Assembly (NCBI GenBank): GCA_045801465.1
Contig: JBJMSU010000188.1
Location: 1-13,469, forward strand
From: DATFWC01 sp045801465
GTDB taxonomy: Bacteria > Pseudomonadota > Alphaproteobacteria > Rhizobiales > Xanthobacteraceae
Reading direction: 5' to 3'
Length of the DNA stretch: 13,469 bases
Each line of letters opens with the position of its first letter. Position 1 is the first letter of the stretch. The translations under genes were made by a program, and so were the position numbers. The notes under the pieces are model-generated. The model was given only the letters and a program-made list of their open reading frames with translations, did not search any database and was not told the DNA's origin. Positions 6,312-13,469 of the stretch are shown in pieces.

Positions 6312-7646
6312 ATGGGACGGGGGTGCCGCGTGAGGGGCGGGGGGAGCGGCCACAGCCGCCAGCGGAGCCGCGATGGCGGGCAGGGGGCGGGCAAAAGCCG
6401 TACCGGGATTGCCCGGCGACTCGCCATCCTGGCTGGCGTGTTCCTGTCGGCCGTTGGCACGGTCGCAGCAGGCGATCGGGCGCCCGCGACCGCCGGCTTG
6501 CCGGTAGCCACCGAGGCCCGGCTGGCCGGCGATGAGGCGCGCACCCGTCTGGTCATCGACGTGTCCCAGAACATCGGCGTCGCGGCGTTCACGCTGGCTG
6601 ACCCTTATCGGGTGGTGATCGACGTTCCGCAGGTGGTTTTTCAATTTCCGCCCAAGACCGGCGAGAGCGGACGCGGCCTCGTCAAGGCGTTCCGCTACGG
6701 TCTGGTGATGCCGGGCGGGTCGCGCATCGTCATCGACACCAACGGCCCGGTGCGCATCGATAAGACGTTCGTGCTCGATCCGGTGGACGCCCAGCCGGCC
6801 CGTCTGGTCCTCGACCTGACGGCGGTCGACCGCGCCACCTTCATGCGCACGCTGGCCCTGGAGAACAAGGCACGGCGTCCCACCGAGTCGCGGAAACCCG
6901 AGCGCGACACCGGTGCCAAGGCGACCGACGAGCGTCCGCTCGTAATGCTCGATCCCGGTCACGGCGGAATCGACAACGGAACCAGCGCGCCAAGCGGCGA
7001 GACCGAGAAGGCGATCGTGCTCGATTTCGCCCTCGCCCTGCGCGACAAGCTCGAGAAATCCGGCAAATACCGCGTGGCCATGACGCGTTCGGACGACCGC
7101 TTCGTGCCGCTCGCCGAACGCGTCCGCATGGCCCGCGCCCAGTCGGCGGCGCTGTTCATTTCGATCCATGCCGACGCGCTCGCCAAGGAGGAGGGCGACG
7201 CTCGGGGAGCTGCCGTCTACACCCTCTCGGAAACCGCTTCCGACACCGAAGCCGGGCGATTGGCCGAAGCCGAGAACAGGGCCGACGTGATTGCCGGCGT
7301 CGATCTCTCGGGCGAACCTGACGAGGTGGCCGACATCCTGATCGATCTCGCTCAGCGCGAGACCAAGCATTTTTCCGTTCACTTCGCCAAGGCCCTGCTG
7401 CGCGAGCTCAAGACCAGCGCTCGGCTCCACAAGCATCCGATCAAGTCGGCCGGCTTTCGCGTCCTCAAGGCACCGGACGTGCCGTCGGTCCTGATCGAGC
7501 TCGGCTATGTCACCAGTCGCCAGGACCTCAAGCTGCTCATCTCCGAAACCTGGCGCGCGCGGGCGACCGATTCGATCGTCCAGGCCGTGCACGCGTTCTT
7601 CGGTGCGCAAGTTGCCGGCCAAAGCGCCCAATCGGGCGACAATTGA
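6312..7646 (+). CDS. amiC: N-acetylmuramoyl-L-alanine amidase (AMIN + Amidase_3)
   Basis: A 444-residue periplasmic zinc amidase that removes stem peptides from peptidoglycan, normally for daughter-cell separation. A long basic N-terminus leads to a hydrophobic export signal (about 34-53, with IARRLAIL resembling a twin-arginine region and a possible cleavage after VAA at 51-53). An AMIN domain follows (about 65-175: TRLVIDVSQNIGVAAFTLADPYRVVID), which targets such enzymes to the septum. The Amidase_3 domain spans about 209-428, with zinc ligands H217 (DPGHGG), E232 (GETEK) and H286 (ISIHADA) and catalytic E396 (VLIELGY), all present. ATG 6312 is chosen because AAGGG lies 8 bases upstream and the promoter lies at 6259-6287. 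It is first of three same-strand genes with PBP1A and prfB. The symbol is by family resemblance. Confidence 0.93.
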   Translation: MGRGCRVRGGGSGHSRQRSRDGGQGAGKSRTGIARRLAILAGVFLSAVGTVAAGDRAPATAGLPVATEARLAGDEARTRLVIDVSQNIGVAAFTLADPYRVVIDVPQVVFQFPPKTGESGRGLVKAFRYGLVMPGGSRIVIDTNGPVRIDKTFVLDPVDAQPARLVLDLTAVDRATFMRTLALENKARRPTESRKPERDTGAKATDERPLVMLDPGHGGIDNGTSAPSGETEKAIVLDFALALRDKLEKSGKYRVAMTRSDDRFVPLAERVRMARAQSAALFISIHADALAKEEGDARGAAVYTLSETASDTEAGRLAEAENRADVIAGVDLSGEPDEVADILIDLAQRETKHFSVHFAKALLRELKTSARLHKHPIKSAGFRVLKAPDVPSVLIELGYVTSRQDLKLLISETWRARATDSIVQAVHAFFGAQVAGQSAQSGDN

Positions 7647-7902
7647 CGGAGGACTCCCGCCGCTCCGGACCACAGGTCCCGCGGCCAGCCTCAGTTTAAC
7701 CACAAAACGAGGCGAGGAAACCTCGGTGCACGTCACGCCGATCATGCCGGGCATTTTCAAGCTGAAGTGGACCAAAAAAGCTGGAGCGGTTTTGCGGATT
7801 CCATCCAATCGCAAACGGCTCTAGAATGAACCGGGTACGGACAAGCGCGTTTCAGGGGAGACGCGCCGCGGCGTCGGTCGGCGCCGGGGCGGGGGTGCCG
7901 CG
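7647..7902 (+). other. Intergenic region between amidase and PBP1A genes
   Basis: This 256-bp gap has no recognisable gene. Just after the amidase stop, CCGC-TC-CGGACC and GGTCC-C-GCGG (7660-7684) can fold into a short GC-rich stem, a weak terminator candidate because no T-run follows. Further on is the palindromic repeat at 7784-7821. TAGAAT (7822-7827) is a good -10 element, but the base block 17 positions upstream (TTCCAT) is a poor -35. The gap is large enough for PBP1A to have its own promoter. Confidence 0.5.
7784..7821. repeat. Imperfect palindrome (REP-like intergenic repeat)
   Basis: GAGCGGTTTTGCGGATT on the left and AATCGCAAACGGCTC on the right pair across the short loop CCATCC, with one mismatch and two bulges. 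It resembles the small palindromic repeats scattered between genes in Hyphomicrobiales genomes (AGAGC...GATTCCATC...GCTCTAG style). On the minus strand the stem is followed by AGCTTTTTT, so it could end antisense transcription; both flanking genes are on the plus strand. Repeat status is from memory of the general pattern and needs a genome search. Confidence 0.5.
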
Positions 7903-10365
7903 ATGAAGCTGCTGCTGCGGTTCTTGGGGTGGATTTTTGCGGCGGGAACCGTGGTGTTCCTCGTCGGCGTCGCGGCGGCGGCCGGGTTGCTCTGGCACTT
8001 CTCCAAGGACCTGCCGGATTACTCCCAGCTCCAGGACTACGAGCCCCCTGTGATGACGCGCGTCCATGCGAGCGACGGCGCGCTGGTGGCGGAGTACGCC
8101 AAGGAGCGGCGGCTCTACATCCCGATCCAGGCGGTGCCGAAGCTCGTCCTCAATGCCTTCATCGCCGCCGAGGACAAGAATTTCTTCGAGCACGGCGGGC
8201 TCGATTTCCAGGGCATCCTGCGCGCGGGGGCGCTGTATGTGCAGAACATCGGGACCAACCGCCGCCCGCAAGGGGCTTCCACCATCACGCAGCAGGTGGC
8301 CAAGAACTTCCTCCTGACCAACGAGGTGAGCTTCGATCGCAAGATCAAGGAGGCGCTGCTGGCGCTGAAAATCGAGCGCACTTATTCCAAGGAGAAGATC
8401 CTCGAGCTCTATGTGAACGAGATTTACCTCGGCCTCGGCGCCTACGGGGTCGCGGCAGCGTCGCTGATCTATTTCGACAAGTCCGTGCACGAGCTCACGC
8501 TGGCCGAGGCTGCCTACCTGGCTGCGCTCCCCAAAGCACCGAGCAACCTGCATCCGTTCCGCCAGCGCGAGCGCGCCGTCGAACGGCGCAACTACGTCAT
8601 CGATCGTATGGTCGAGGACCGCTACATCACGGCGCAGGACGCCGAGAAGGCCAGGAAGGAGCCGCTCAATGTCACGCCGCGGCCGACCGGCGCGCACGTC
8701 TTCGCCGCCGAGTATTTCGCCGAGGAGGTGCGCCGCGACCTCTTCGAGAAGTACGGCGAGCAGAAGCTCTACGAGGGCGGCCTGTCGGTGCGCACCACGC
8801 TTGACCCGAAGCTGCAGATGATGGCGCGCAAGGCGCTCACTGACGGCCTCGTCAGGTTCGACGAAGCGCAGGGCTATCGCGGCGCCGTCGCCAAGATCGA
8901 CATCAGCGGCGATTGGGGGGTGAAGCTCGCGGAGGTCAAAGGGCTCTCCGATGTCGCGCCGTGGCGGCTCGCCGTGGTGCTGGAGACCGGCGATCAATCG
9001 GCGCGCGTCGGCCTGCAGCCGCCGCGCGAGCTCGGCGGCGCGGTGGCCAAGGAGCGGCAAATCGGCATCGTGCCGACCGAGGCGGTCAAATGGGCGCGGC
9101 CGGCGACCGGCGCGGAACGCTTCAAGGCGATCACCCGCGTCTCGCAGGTGCTCCATCCGGGCGACGTCGTCTATGTCGAGCCGCTCAACAAGGACATGAA
9201 CACGTATCGGCTGCGCCAGGCGCCGGAGGTGTCCGGCGCCATCGCGGTCATGGACCCGGTGACCGGGCGGGTGCTCGCACTGGTGGGGGGCTTCTCCTTC
9301 GACCAGAGCCAGTTCAATCGTGCAACCCAGGCGCTGCGCCAGCCTGGCTCCTCGTTCAAGCCCTTCGTCTATGCGGCCGCCCTCGACAACGGTTACACGC
9401 CGTCAACGGTGGTGATCGACGCGCCGATCTCGATCGACATGGGGCCGGGCGGGGGCGTGTGGACGCCGGAGAACTATTCGCGCAAATTCTACGGTCCGCA
9501 GACGCTCCGCTTCGGCCTCGAGCAGTCGCGCAATGTCATGACGGTGCGCCTGGCCCAGGACATCGGCATGCCGTTGATCGGCGAATATGCCAAGCGCTTC
9601 GGCGTCTACGACGATCTGCCGAACTATCTCTCCTACGCGCTCGGCGCCGGCGAGACGACGGTCTTGCGGATGACGACCGCCTATTCGATGTTCGCCAATG
9701 GCGGGCGGCGCATCAAGCCGACGCTGATCGATCGCATCCAGGACCGCTACGGTCACACCATCTTCCGCCATGACCAGCGCGAGTGCCGCGGCTGCGACGA
9801 CGATCGCTGGAAGAGCCAGCCCGAGCCCAGCCTGGTCGACAAGCGCGAGCAGGTGCTCGATTCCATGACGGCCTACCAGATCACGTCGATGCTGGAGGGG
9901 GTGGTCCAGCGCGGCACCGCCACGGTGATCAGGGAAGTGGGCAAGCCGGTCGCCGGCAAGACCGGCACCACCAACGACGAAAAGGACGCCTGGTTCATCG
10001 GCTATACGCCGGAGATCACGGTCGGCGCCTATATCGGTTTCGACAAGCCGCGCCATCTCGGGCGCGGGGCAACCGGCGGCCATCTGGCGGCGCCGATCAT
10101 CAAGGATTTCCTCAAGGCCGCGCTTGCCGACAAGCCGCCGGTGCAATTCCGCCCGCCGGCGGGATTGAAGCTCGTTCGCGTCGATCCTCGAACCGGCATG
10201 CGCGCCGTCGGCGGCGAGGGCCGATCCATCGTCGAAGCCTACAAGCCGGGCACCTCGCCGCCCGACAGCTACGGCGGGCCGCCCGACAGCGACGGTCGCT
10301 CCTATCCGGTCCCGCCCGAGGTCGATCGCACCATGATGCGCCCCGGCACCGGCGGGCTGTATTGA
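7903..10365 (+). CDS. mrcA: Penicillin-binding protein 1A (bifunctional transglycosylase/transpeptidase)
   Basis: An 820-residue class A PBP that polymerises lipid II and cross-links peptidoglycan at the inner membrane. A single N-terminal membrane anchor (about 5-31) is followed by a GT51 transglycosylase domain (about 55-230) with catalytic E90 in AAEDKNFFEHGG, then QGASTITQQVAKN (123-135), RKIKEALLALKIE and KEKILELYVNEIYLG. An OB-like insert follows (about 325-435). The transpeptidase domain has the nucleophile S483 in SSFK (483-486), SRN (542-544) and KTGT (686-689), so it is complete. A Cys-containing insert (CRGC, 628-631) and a Pro/Gly-rich tail (785-820) follow the pattern seen in rhizobial relatives. 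The ribosome site is only a G-run (GGGGG about 6 bases upstream). It sits between the amidase and prfB on the same strand, so wall hydrolysis and synthesis genes are neighbours. Confidence 0.97.
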   Translation: MKLLLRFLGWIFAAGTVVFLVGVAAAAGLLWHFSKDLPDYSQLQDYEPPVMTRVHASDGALVAEYAKERRLYIPIQAVPKLVLNAFIAAEDKNFFEHGGLDFQGILRAGALYVQNIGTNRRPQGASTITQQVAKNFLLTNEVSFDRKIKEALLALKIERTYSKEKILELYVNEIYLGLGAYGVAAASLIYFDKSVHELTLAEAAYLAALPKAPSNLHPFRQRERAVERRNYVIDRMVEDRYITAQDAEKARKEPLNVTPRPTGAHVFAAEYFAEEVRRDLFEKYGEQKLYEGGLSVRTTLDPKLQMMARKALTDGLVRFDEAQGYRGAVAKIDISGDWGVKLAEVKGLSDVAPWRLAVVLETGDQSARVGLQPPRELGGAVAKERQIGIVPTEAVKWARPATGAERFKAITRVSQVLHPGDVVYVEPLNKDMNTYRLRQAPEVSGAIAVMDPVTGRVLALVGGFSFDQSQFNRATQALRQPGSSFKPFVYAAALDNGYTPSTVVIDAPISIDMGPGGGVWTPENYSRKFYGPQTLRFGLEQSRNVMTVRLAQDIGMPLIGEYAKRFGVYDDLPNYLSYALGAGETTVLRMTTAYSMFANGGRRIKPTLIDRIQDRYGHTIFRHDQRECRGCDDDRWKSQPEPSLVDKREQVLDSMTAYQITSMLEGVVQRGTATVIREVGKPVAGKTGTTNDEKDAWFIGYTPEITVGAYIGFDKPRHLGRGATGGHLAAPIIKDFLKAALADKPPVQFRPPAGLKLVRVDPRTGMRAVGGEGRSIVEAYKPGTSPPDSYGGPPDSDGRSYPVPPEVDRTMMRPGTGGLY

Positions 10366-10407
10366 GGCTCGTCGGCGCCTGTCGCGAAGCAATGAAGGTG
10401 CGTTGGA

Positions 10408-10430
10408 TGGGTTGAGCGAAGCGAAACCCA
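10408..10430. repeat. Short palindrome after PBP1A (REP-like)
   Basis: TGGGTT (10408-10413) and AACCCA (10425-10430) flank GAGCGAAGCGA. The full motif, read on the other strand as TGGGTTTCGCTTCGCTCAA, matches a short interspersed repeat I recognise as frequent in Bradyrhizobium-like genomes. It lies 43 bases after the PBP1A stop codon. No T-run follows, so it is not a good intrinsic terminator. Confidence 0.55.
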
Positions 10431-10500
10431 CCCACGGGCTCCTCACCTTCTGCCACACGACCGTGCGCACGCCCATGCGGTCGTCGGGCATCTTCCAAGC

Positions 10501-10529
10501 TTGCCGCTGCACCGTTAGAACATTACGTT
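10501..10529 (+). promoter_or_regulatory. Candidate prfB promoter
   Basis: TTGCCG (10501-10506), a 17-base spacer and TACGTT (10524-10529). Transcription would begin near 10536, about 20 bases before the prfB ATG at 10556. The elements match the consensus moderately (TTG at the -35, TA...T at the -10). It lies in the 190-bp gap after PBP1A, which otherwise holds only the short palindrome. Confidence 0.3.
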
Positions 10530-10555
10530 CCGTGGCGAATCGTCCGAGCAAGCCC

Positions 10556-11687
10556 ATGCGCGCAGAAATCCAAAATATCGTCGACGAGATCAAGCAGTCG
10601 GTCGGACTGCTGAGGAGGCATCTTTGACGTCGACAAGGCGCGCGCGCGGCTCGACGACCTCAATCGGCAGGCGGAAGATCCGAACCTGTGGAACGATTCC
10701 GCGCGCGCCCAGCGCGTGATGCAGGAGCGCAACGAGCTCGAGGACAGCCTGAGCGCCATCGCCCGCATCGCGCAGGAGCTCGACGACCAGATCACCATGA
10801 TCGAGCTGGGCGAGGCGGAGGACGACAACAAGGTCGTCGCCGAGGCGGAAGAGGCGCTGAAGAAGCTCAAGTCGGACGTGGCGCGGCGCCAGCTCGAGGC
10901 GCTGCTCTCGGGCGAGGCGGACGGCAACGATTCCTACCTCGAAGTGCACGCCGGCGCCGGCGGCACCGAGAGCCAGGACTGGGCCGGCATGCTCATGCGC
11001 ATGTACGCGCGCTGGGCCGAGCAGCGCCGCTACAAGATCGAATGGATCGAGGAGACGCAAGGGGAGGCGGCCGGCATCAAGTCGGCGACCATCCAGATCA
11101 AGGGCCGCAACGCCTATGGCTGGCTCAAGACGGAAGGCGGCGTGCACCGGCTGGTGCGCATCTCGCCGTTCGACGCCAATGCCCGGCGCCACACCTCGTT
11201 CGCCAGCGTCAACGTCTATCCGGTGGTCGACGACCGCATCAACATCGACATCAAGGAGTCGGACGTCCGCGTGGACACGTTGCGTTCGGGCGGTGCGGGC
11301 GGCCAGCACGTCAACAAGACGGAATCGGCGGTCCGCCTCACCCACATTCCCACCAACATCGCGGTGATGTGCCAGAACGACCGCTCGCAGCATCGCAACC
11401 GCGCCCAGGCCTGGGACATGCTGCGCGCCAAGCTTTACGAGCTGGAGCTCAAGAAGCGTGAGGCGAAGGCCGCCGCCGAGCAGGCGTTGAAGACCGACAT
11501 CGGCTGGGGCCACCAGATCCGCTCCTACGTGCTGCAGCCCTACCAGATGGTGAAGGACCTGCGCACCGGCGTGCAGACCTCCAACACCGGCGCGGTGCTC
11601 GACGGCGATCTCGACTCGTTCATGGAAGCGGCGCTGGCCCAGAAGGCCTTCGGCGGCGCCCCGGCCGAGGTGGAGGACGTGGAGTAG
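10556..11687 (+). CDS. prfB: Peptide chain release factor 2, with programmed +1 frameshift
   Basis: RF2 terminates translation at UGA and UAA. The gene is in two frames: 23 codons from ATG 10556 (MRAEIQNIVDEIKQS...) reach CAT CTT TGA at 10619-10627. A +1 slip on CTT then continues with GAC at 10626-10628 and gives a product of 376 residues, normal for RF2. After the shift the sequence LDVDKARARLDDLN...DPNLWND is typical RF2. The stop-recognition tripeptide SPF is at 203-205 (so RF2, not RF1) and the catalytic GGQ at 248-250 in RSGGAGGQHVNKTESAVRLTH. Low RF2 activity lets the ribosome pause at the in-frame UGA and shift, so the gene regulates itself. Its TAG stop lies 3 bp from the stop of the convergent tupA. 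Confidence 0.97.
10613..10628 (+). promoter_or_regulatory. Programmed +1 frameshift signal in prfB
   Basis: AGGAGG (10613-10618), three bases (CAT), then CTT TGA C (10622-10628). This is the classical RF2 signal: an internal Shine-Dalgarno sequence three bases before the CTT slippery codon, followed by UGA in the poor C context. The spacing is the same as in the Escherichia coli site. The Shine-Dalgarno is a perfect anti-SD match, AGGAGG rather than AGGGGG. Confidence 0.95.
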
Positions 11688-11690
11688 TTC

Positions 11691-12524
11691 TCACGCGCCC
11701 GGCACCGTGGCGTTCGGAAAGAACAGCTGCTGACCGTCGATCTTGTAGTCGGCGATCGCGCCCTGGCCTTGCGGCGAGGTCAGCCAGTCGATGAACGCCT
11801 GGCCGAGATCCTTCTTGACGTGCGGATGCTTTGTCGGGTTCACCAGGATCACGCCGTACTGGTTGAACAGCCGCTGGTCGCCCGCGACCGCGACGGCGAG
11901 GTCGCCGCGATTCTTGAACGAGATCCAGGTGCCGCGGTCGGACAGCACATAAGCATCGGCGGCGGCGGCCGTGTTGAGCGCGGCACCCATTCCCTGACCG
12001 ATCTCCTTGTACCAGGGGCCGCGATCGGCGCCGGCAACGTCGATCCCGGCCAGCTTCCAGAGCGCCAGCTCAGCCGCATGCGTGCCCGAGCGGTCGCCGC
12101 GCGAGATGAAGGGTGCGCCCTTGGCCTTGATGGTCTTGAGCGCCGCCACGATGTCCTTCGTTCCGCCGATGCCGGCGGGATCGCTCTTCGGCCCGATCAG
12201 GACGAAGTCGTTGTACATGACGGGGAAGCGCTTCACGCCGAAACCTTCGACGACGAATTTTTCTTCCTGCGGCCTGGCATGCACGAAGACGACATCGGCA
12301 TCGCCGCGCCGGCCGGTGTCGAGCGCCTGGCCGGTGCCTTGCGCGATCACCTTCACGGTGATGCCGGTCCTGGCCTTGAAGATCGGCAGGATGTGGTTGA
12401 ACAGGCCGGAATCCTGGGTCGACGTGGTCGAGGCGACGACGATGGATTGGTCCTGCGCGGTCGCCGCGGCAACGTTCGCGAGGAGAATGAGAGAAGCGAT
12501 CAAAAGATCGCGCCCGGTCGGCAT
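11691..12524 (-). CDS. tupA: Tungstate-type ABC transporter substrate-binding protein
   Basis: A 277-residue periplasmic binding protein of the TupA (COG2998) type. A signal peptide covers about residues 1-23 (hydrophobic 7-21, cleavage likely near ATA before QDQ). The mature start IVVASTTSTQDSGLF (28-42) holds the TTS segment that binds the oxyanion in TupA. Further family signs are GTGQALDTGRRGDADVVFVHAR (63-84) and SRGDRSGTHAAELALWK (141-157). It delivers tungstate, or possibly molybdate, for molybdo-/tungsto-enzymes. The start has AGAGGA 7 bases upstream. It is the last gene of a B-C-A set, 21 bp after tupC. PstS-like phosphate binding is less likely given the N-terminal motif and the partners, but the ligand is inferred. 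Confidence 0.82.
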   Translation of the reverse strand: MPTGRDLLIASLILLANVAAATAQDQSIVVASTTSTQDSGLFNHILPIFKARTGITVKVIAQGTGQALDTGRRGDADVVFVHARPQEEKFVVEGFGVKRFPVMYNDFVLIGPKSDPAGIGGTKDIVAALKTIKAKGAPFISRGDRSGTHAAELALWKLAGIDVAGADRGPWYKEIGQGMGAALNTAAAADAYVLSDRGTWISFKNRGDLAVAVAGDQRLFNQYGVILVNPTKHPHVKKDLGQAFIDWLTSPQGQGAIADYKIDGQQLFFPNATVPGA

Positions 12525-12545
12525 GTTGAAATCCTCTTTTAAGCG

Positions 12546-13268
12546 TCAGACCAGCAGGTCGCCGGCCATGAACCTCGCGGCCTCGGGAGTTTGCGGCGCA
12601 GCGAAGAACTGGCCGGCCGGCGCGTGTTCGACGATGCGGCCGCGGTGCATCAGCACGACGCTGCGGCCGAGCCGGCGCGCCTCGCCGAGATCATGGGTGG
12701 CCATCACGATCCTGATGCCGCGCGCCGCGACCGCGGCGATGAGATCCTCGATCGCCTTGGTGGCGGCGGGATCGAGGCTTGCGGTCGGCTCGTCGAGGAA
12801 CAGCACGTCGGGATCGCGGGCGAGCGCGCGCGCCAATGCCAGGCGTTGCTGCTCGCCGCCCGACAGCCGCCGCGCCGGACGGCTTGCCAGGTGGTTCAAG
12901 CCGACGAGGTCGAGCAACTCCGCCACGCGTTCCGCGCGACGCACGCGTGGACAGCCCGCGGCGGCGAGCGCATAGCGGACGTTCCCGGCGGCGCTGCGGC
13001 GAAGCATGATCGGGCGCTGGAACATGAAGGCGCGCCGGATCGGCGGCACGTCCGCCCGGCCGCCCCAGGTGATGCGGCCGCTGGTGGGCTGCACCAGCCC
13101 CATGGCGAGCCGCAGCAGCGTGCTTTTCCCCGCCCCGTTGGGACCGATCAATACCGTGATGGCGTCGGCTGCGAGCTCGAGCGAGATCCGGTCGAGAATG
13201 GCGAACTGGCGCGCCAGCAGGCTGACGTGGTCGAACCGGATCGGTGTGTTGGAAACCGTATCGCGCAT
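12546..13268 (-). CDS. tupC: Tungstate-type ABC transporter ATP-binding protein
   Basis: A 240-residue ABC ATPase with all motifs: Walker A GPNGAGKST (42-50), Q-loop Q84, signature LSGGEQQR (135-142), Walker B VLFLDEP (155-161), D-loop SLD and switch H192. It energises import through the TupB permease. ATG 13268 is chosen: it lies 2 bp after the tupB stop (TGA-GC-ATG), with GGGGTGA as ribosome site, which indicates translational coupling. The longer frame from 13310 would overlap tupB by 40 bp and adds a non-conserved Ala-rich extension. Confidence 0.88.
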   Translation of the reverse strand: MRDTVSNTPIRFDHVSLLARQFAILDRISLELAADAITVLIGPNGAGKSTLLRLAMGLVQPTSGRITWGGRADVPPIRRAFMFQRPIMLRRSAAGNVRYALAAAGCPRVRRAERVAELLDLVGLNHLASRPARRLSGGEQQRLALARALARDPDVLFLDEPTASLDPAATKAIEDLIAAVAARGIRIVMATHDLGEARRLGRSVVLMHRGRIVEHAPAGQFFAAPQTPEAARFMAGDLLV

Positions 13269-13270
13269 GC

Positions 13271-13469
13271 TCACCCCGTCAGCTGCTCGTCCAGCCGCCG
13301 CAGCGTCCACGCCACCGCATTGATGATGACGACGAGCGCGATCAGGACGAGGCCGAGGCCGATGGCGAGCGGGAGGTCGCCCTTCGACGTTTCGAGCGCG
13401 ATGGCGGTGGTCATGGTGCGGGTGAAGCCGTCGATGTTGCCGCCGACGATCATCACCGCGCCGACTTCC
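13271..13469 (-). CDS. tupB: Tungstate-type ABC transporter permease, C-terminal fragment
   Basis: The last 65 residues of a permease that extends beyond the right edge. The fragment begins EVGAVMIVGGNIDGFTRTMTTAIALETSKGDLP, which is the conserved late cytoplasmic loop (RAISEVGAVMIVGGNI type) of TupB proteins and couples to the ATPase. One final membrane helix follows (about LAIGLGLVLIALVVIINAVAW), then a short basic tail LRRLDEQLTG. It is first in the visible B-C-A set and ends 2 bp before tupC. The promoter and any molybdate/tungstate control site would be outside the window. Confidence 0.85.
   Translation of the reverse strand, partial: EVGAVMIVGGNIDGFTRTMTTAIALETSKGDLPLAIGLGLVLIALVVIINAVAWTLRRLDEQLTG

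Noticed and set aside
6273..7814. 513-codon open frame opposite the amidase; similar long frames opposite PBP1A, prfB, tupA and tupC
   Set aside because: All lie antisense to genes with full catalytic motifs and show no family features of their own.
13269..13310. Longer N-terminus for tupC (start 13310)
   Set aside because: It overlaps tupB by 40 bp and adds an Ala-rich stretch. ATG 13268 has a ribosome site and tight coupling with the tupB stop.

Overview
The window looks like chromosomal DNA of a high-GC alphaproteobacterium, most likely of the Hyphomicrobiales (Bradyrhizobium/Rhodopseudomonas/Xanthobacteraceae side). The reasons are an RNase E with a long acidic insertion inside its S1 domain, the neighbourhood rne | amidase - PBP1A - prfB (which I recall as a conserved alphaproteobacterial order), a perfect CtrA-type box in front of the amidase, and short intergenic palindromes of a kind common in this order. 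No RNA gene, CRISPR array, transposase or phage gene was seen.

Layout. (1) 1-374, minus strand: a small DUF433 antitoxin-like gene with its own candidate promoter. It is followed by the remains of a DUF5615-type toxin gene, interrupted within its first dozen codons, and then by the first codons of a possible exported protein that leaves the window at base 1. (2) 466-2526, minus: a class II aldolase / short-chain dehydrogenase fusion of the rhamnulose-1-phosphate aldolase/alcohol dehydrogenase type, without other sugar genes nearby. (3) 2588-5548, minus: RNase E. (4) 5549-6311: a 763-bp divergent control region. On the rne side it holds an unusual array of four 9-bp dyads (CGAA-S-TTCG, centres spaced 34, 59 and 34 bp) arranged as hairpins around a central strong hairpin. 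On the amidase side it holds TTAA-N7-TTAAC overlapping the -35 of a good promoter. (5) 6312-11687, plus: AMIN/Amidase_3 cell-wall amidase, penicillin-binding protein 1A, and release factor 2 with the classical programmed +1 frameshift. Small palindromic repeats lie in both gaps between them. (6) 11691-13469, minus: tupA, tupC and the end of tupB, a tungstate-type ABC importer transcribed B-C-A and convergent with prfB, with only 3 bp between the stop codons.

How it fits together. The core (rne, amidase, PBP1A, prfB) is housekeeping: RNA decay and processing, septal peptidoglycan cleavage, peptidoglycan synthesis and translation termination. The CtrA-type box would tie the amidase promoter to the cell cycle. 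The palindromes in the presumed rne leader are the best candidate for undescribed regulation, by analogy to leader-based autoregulation of RNase E in enterobacteria or as a protein operator. The two ends (toxin-antitoxin remnant, orphan aldolase-dehydrogenase, tungstate importer) are accessory. I found no clearly new multi-gene system; the new-looking signals are regulatory.
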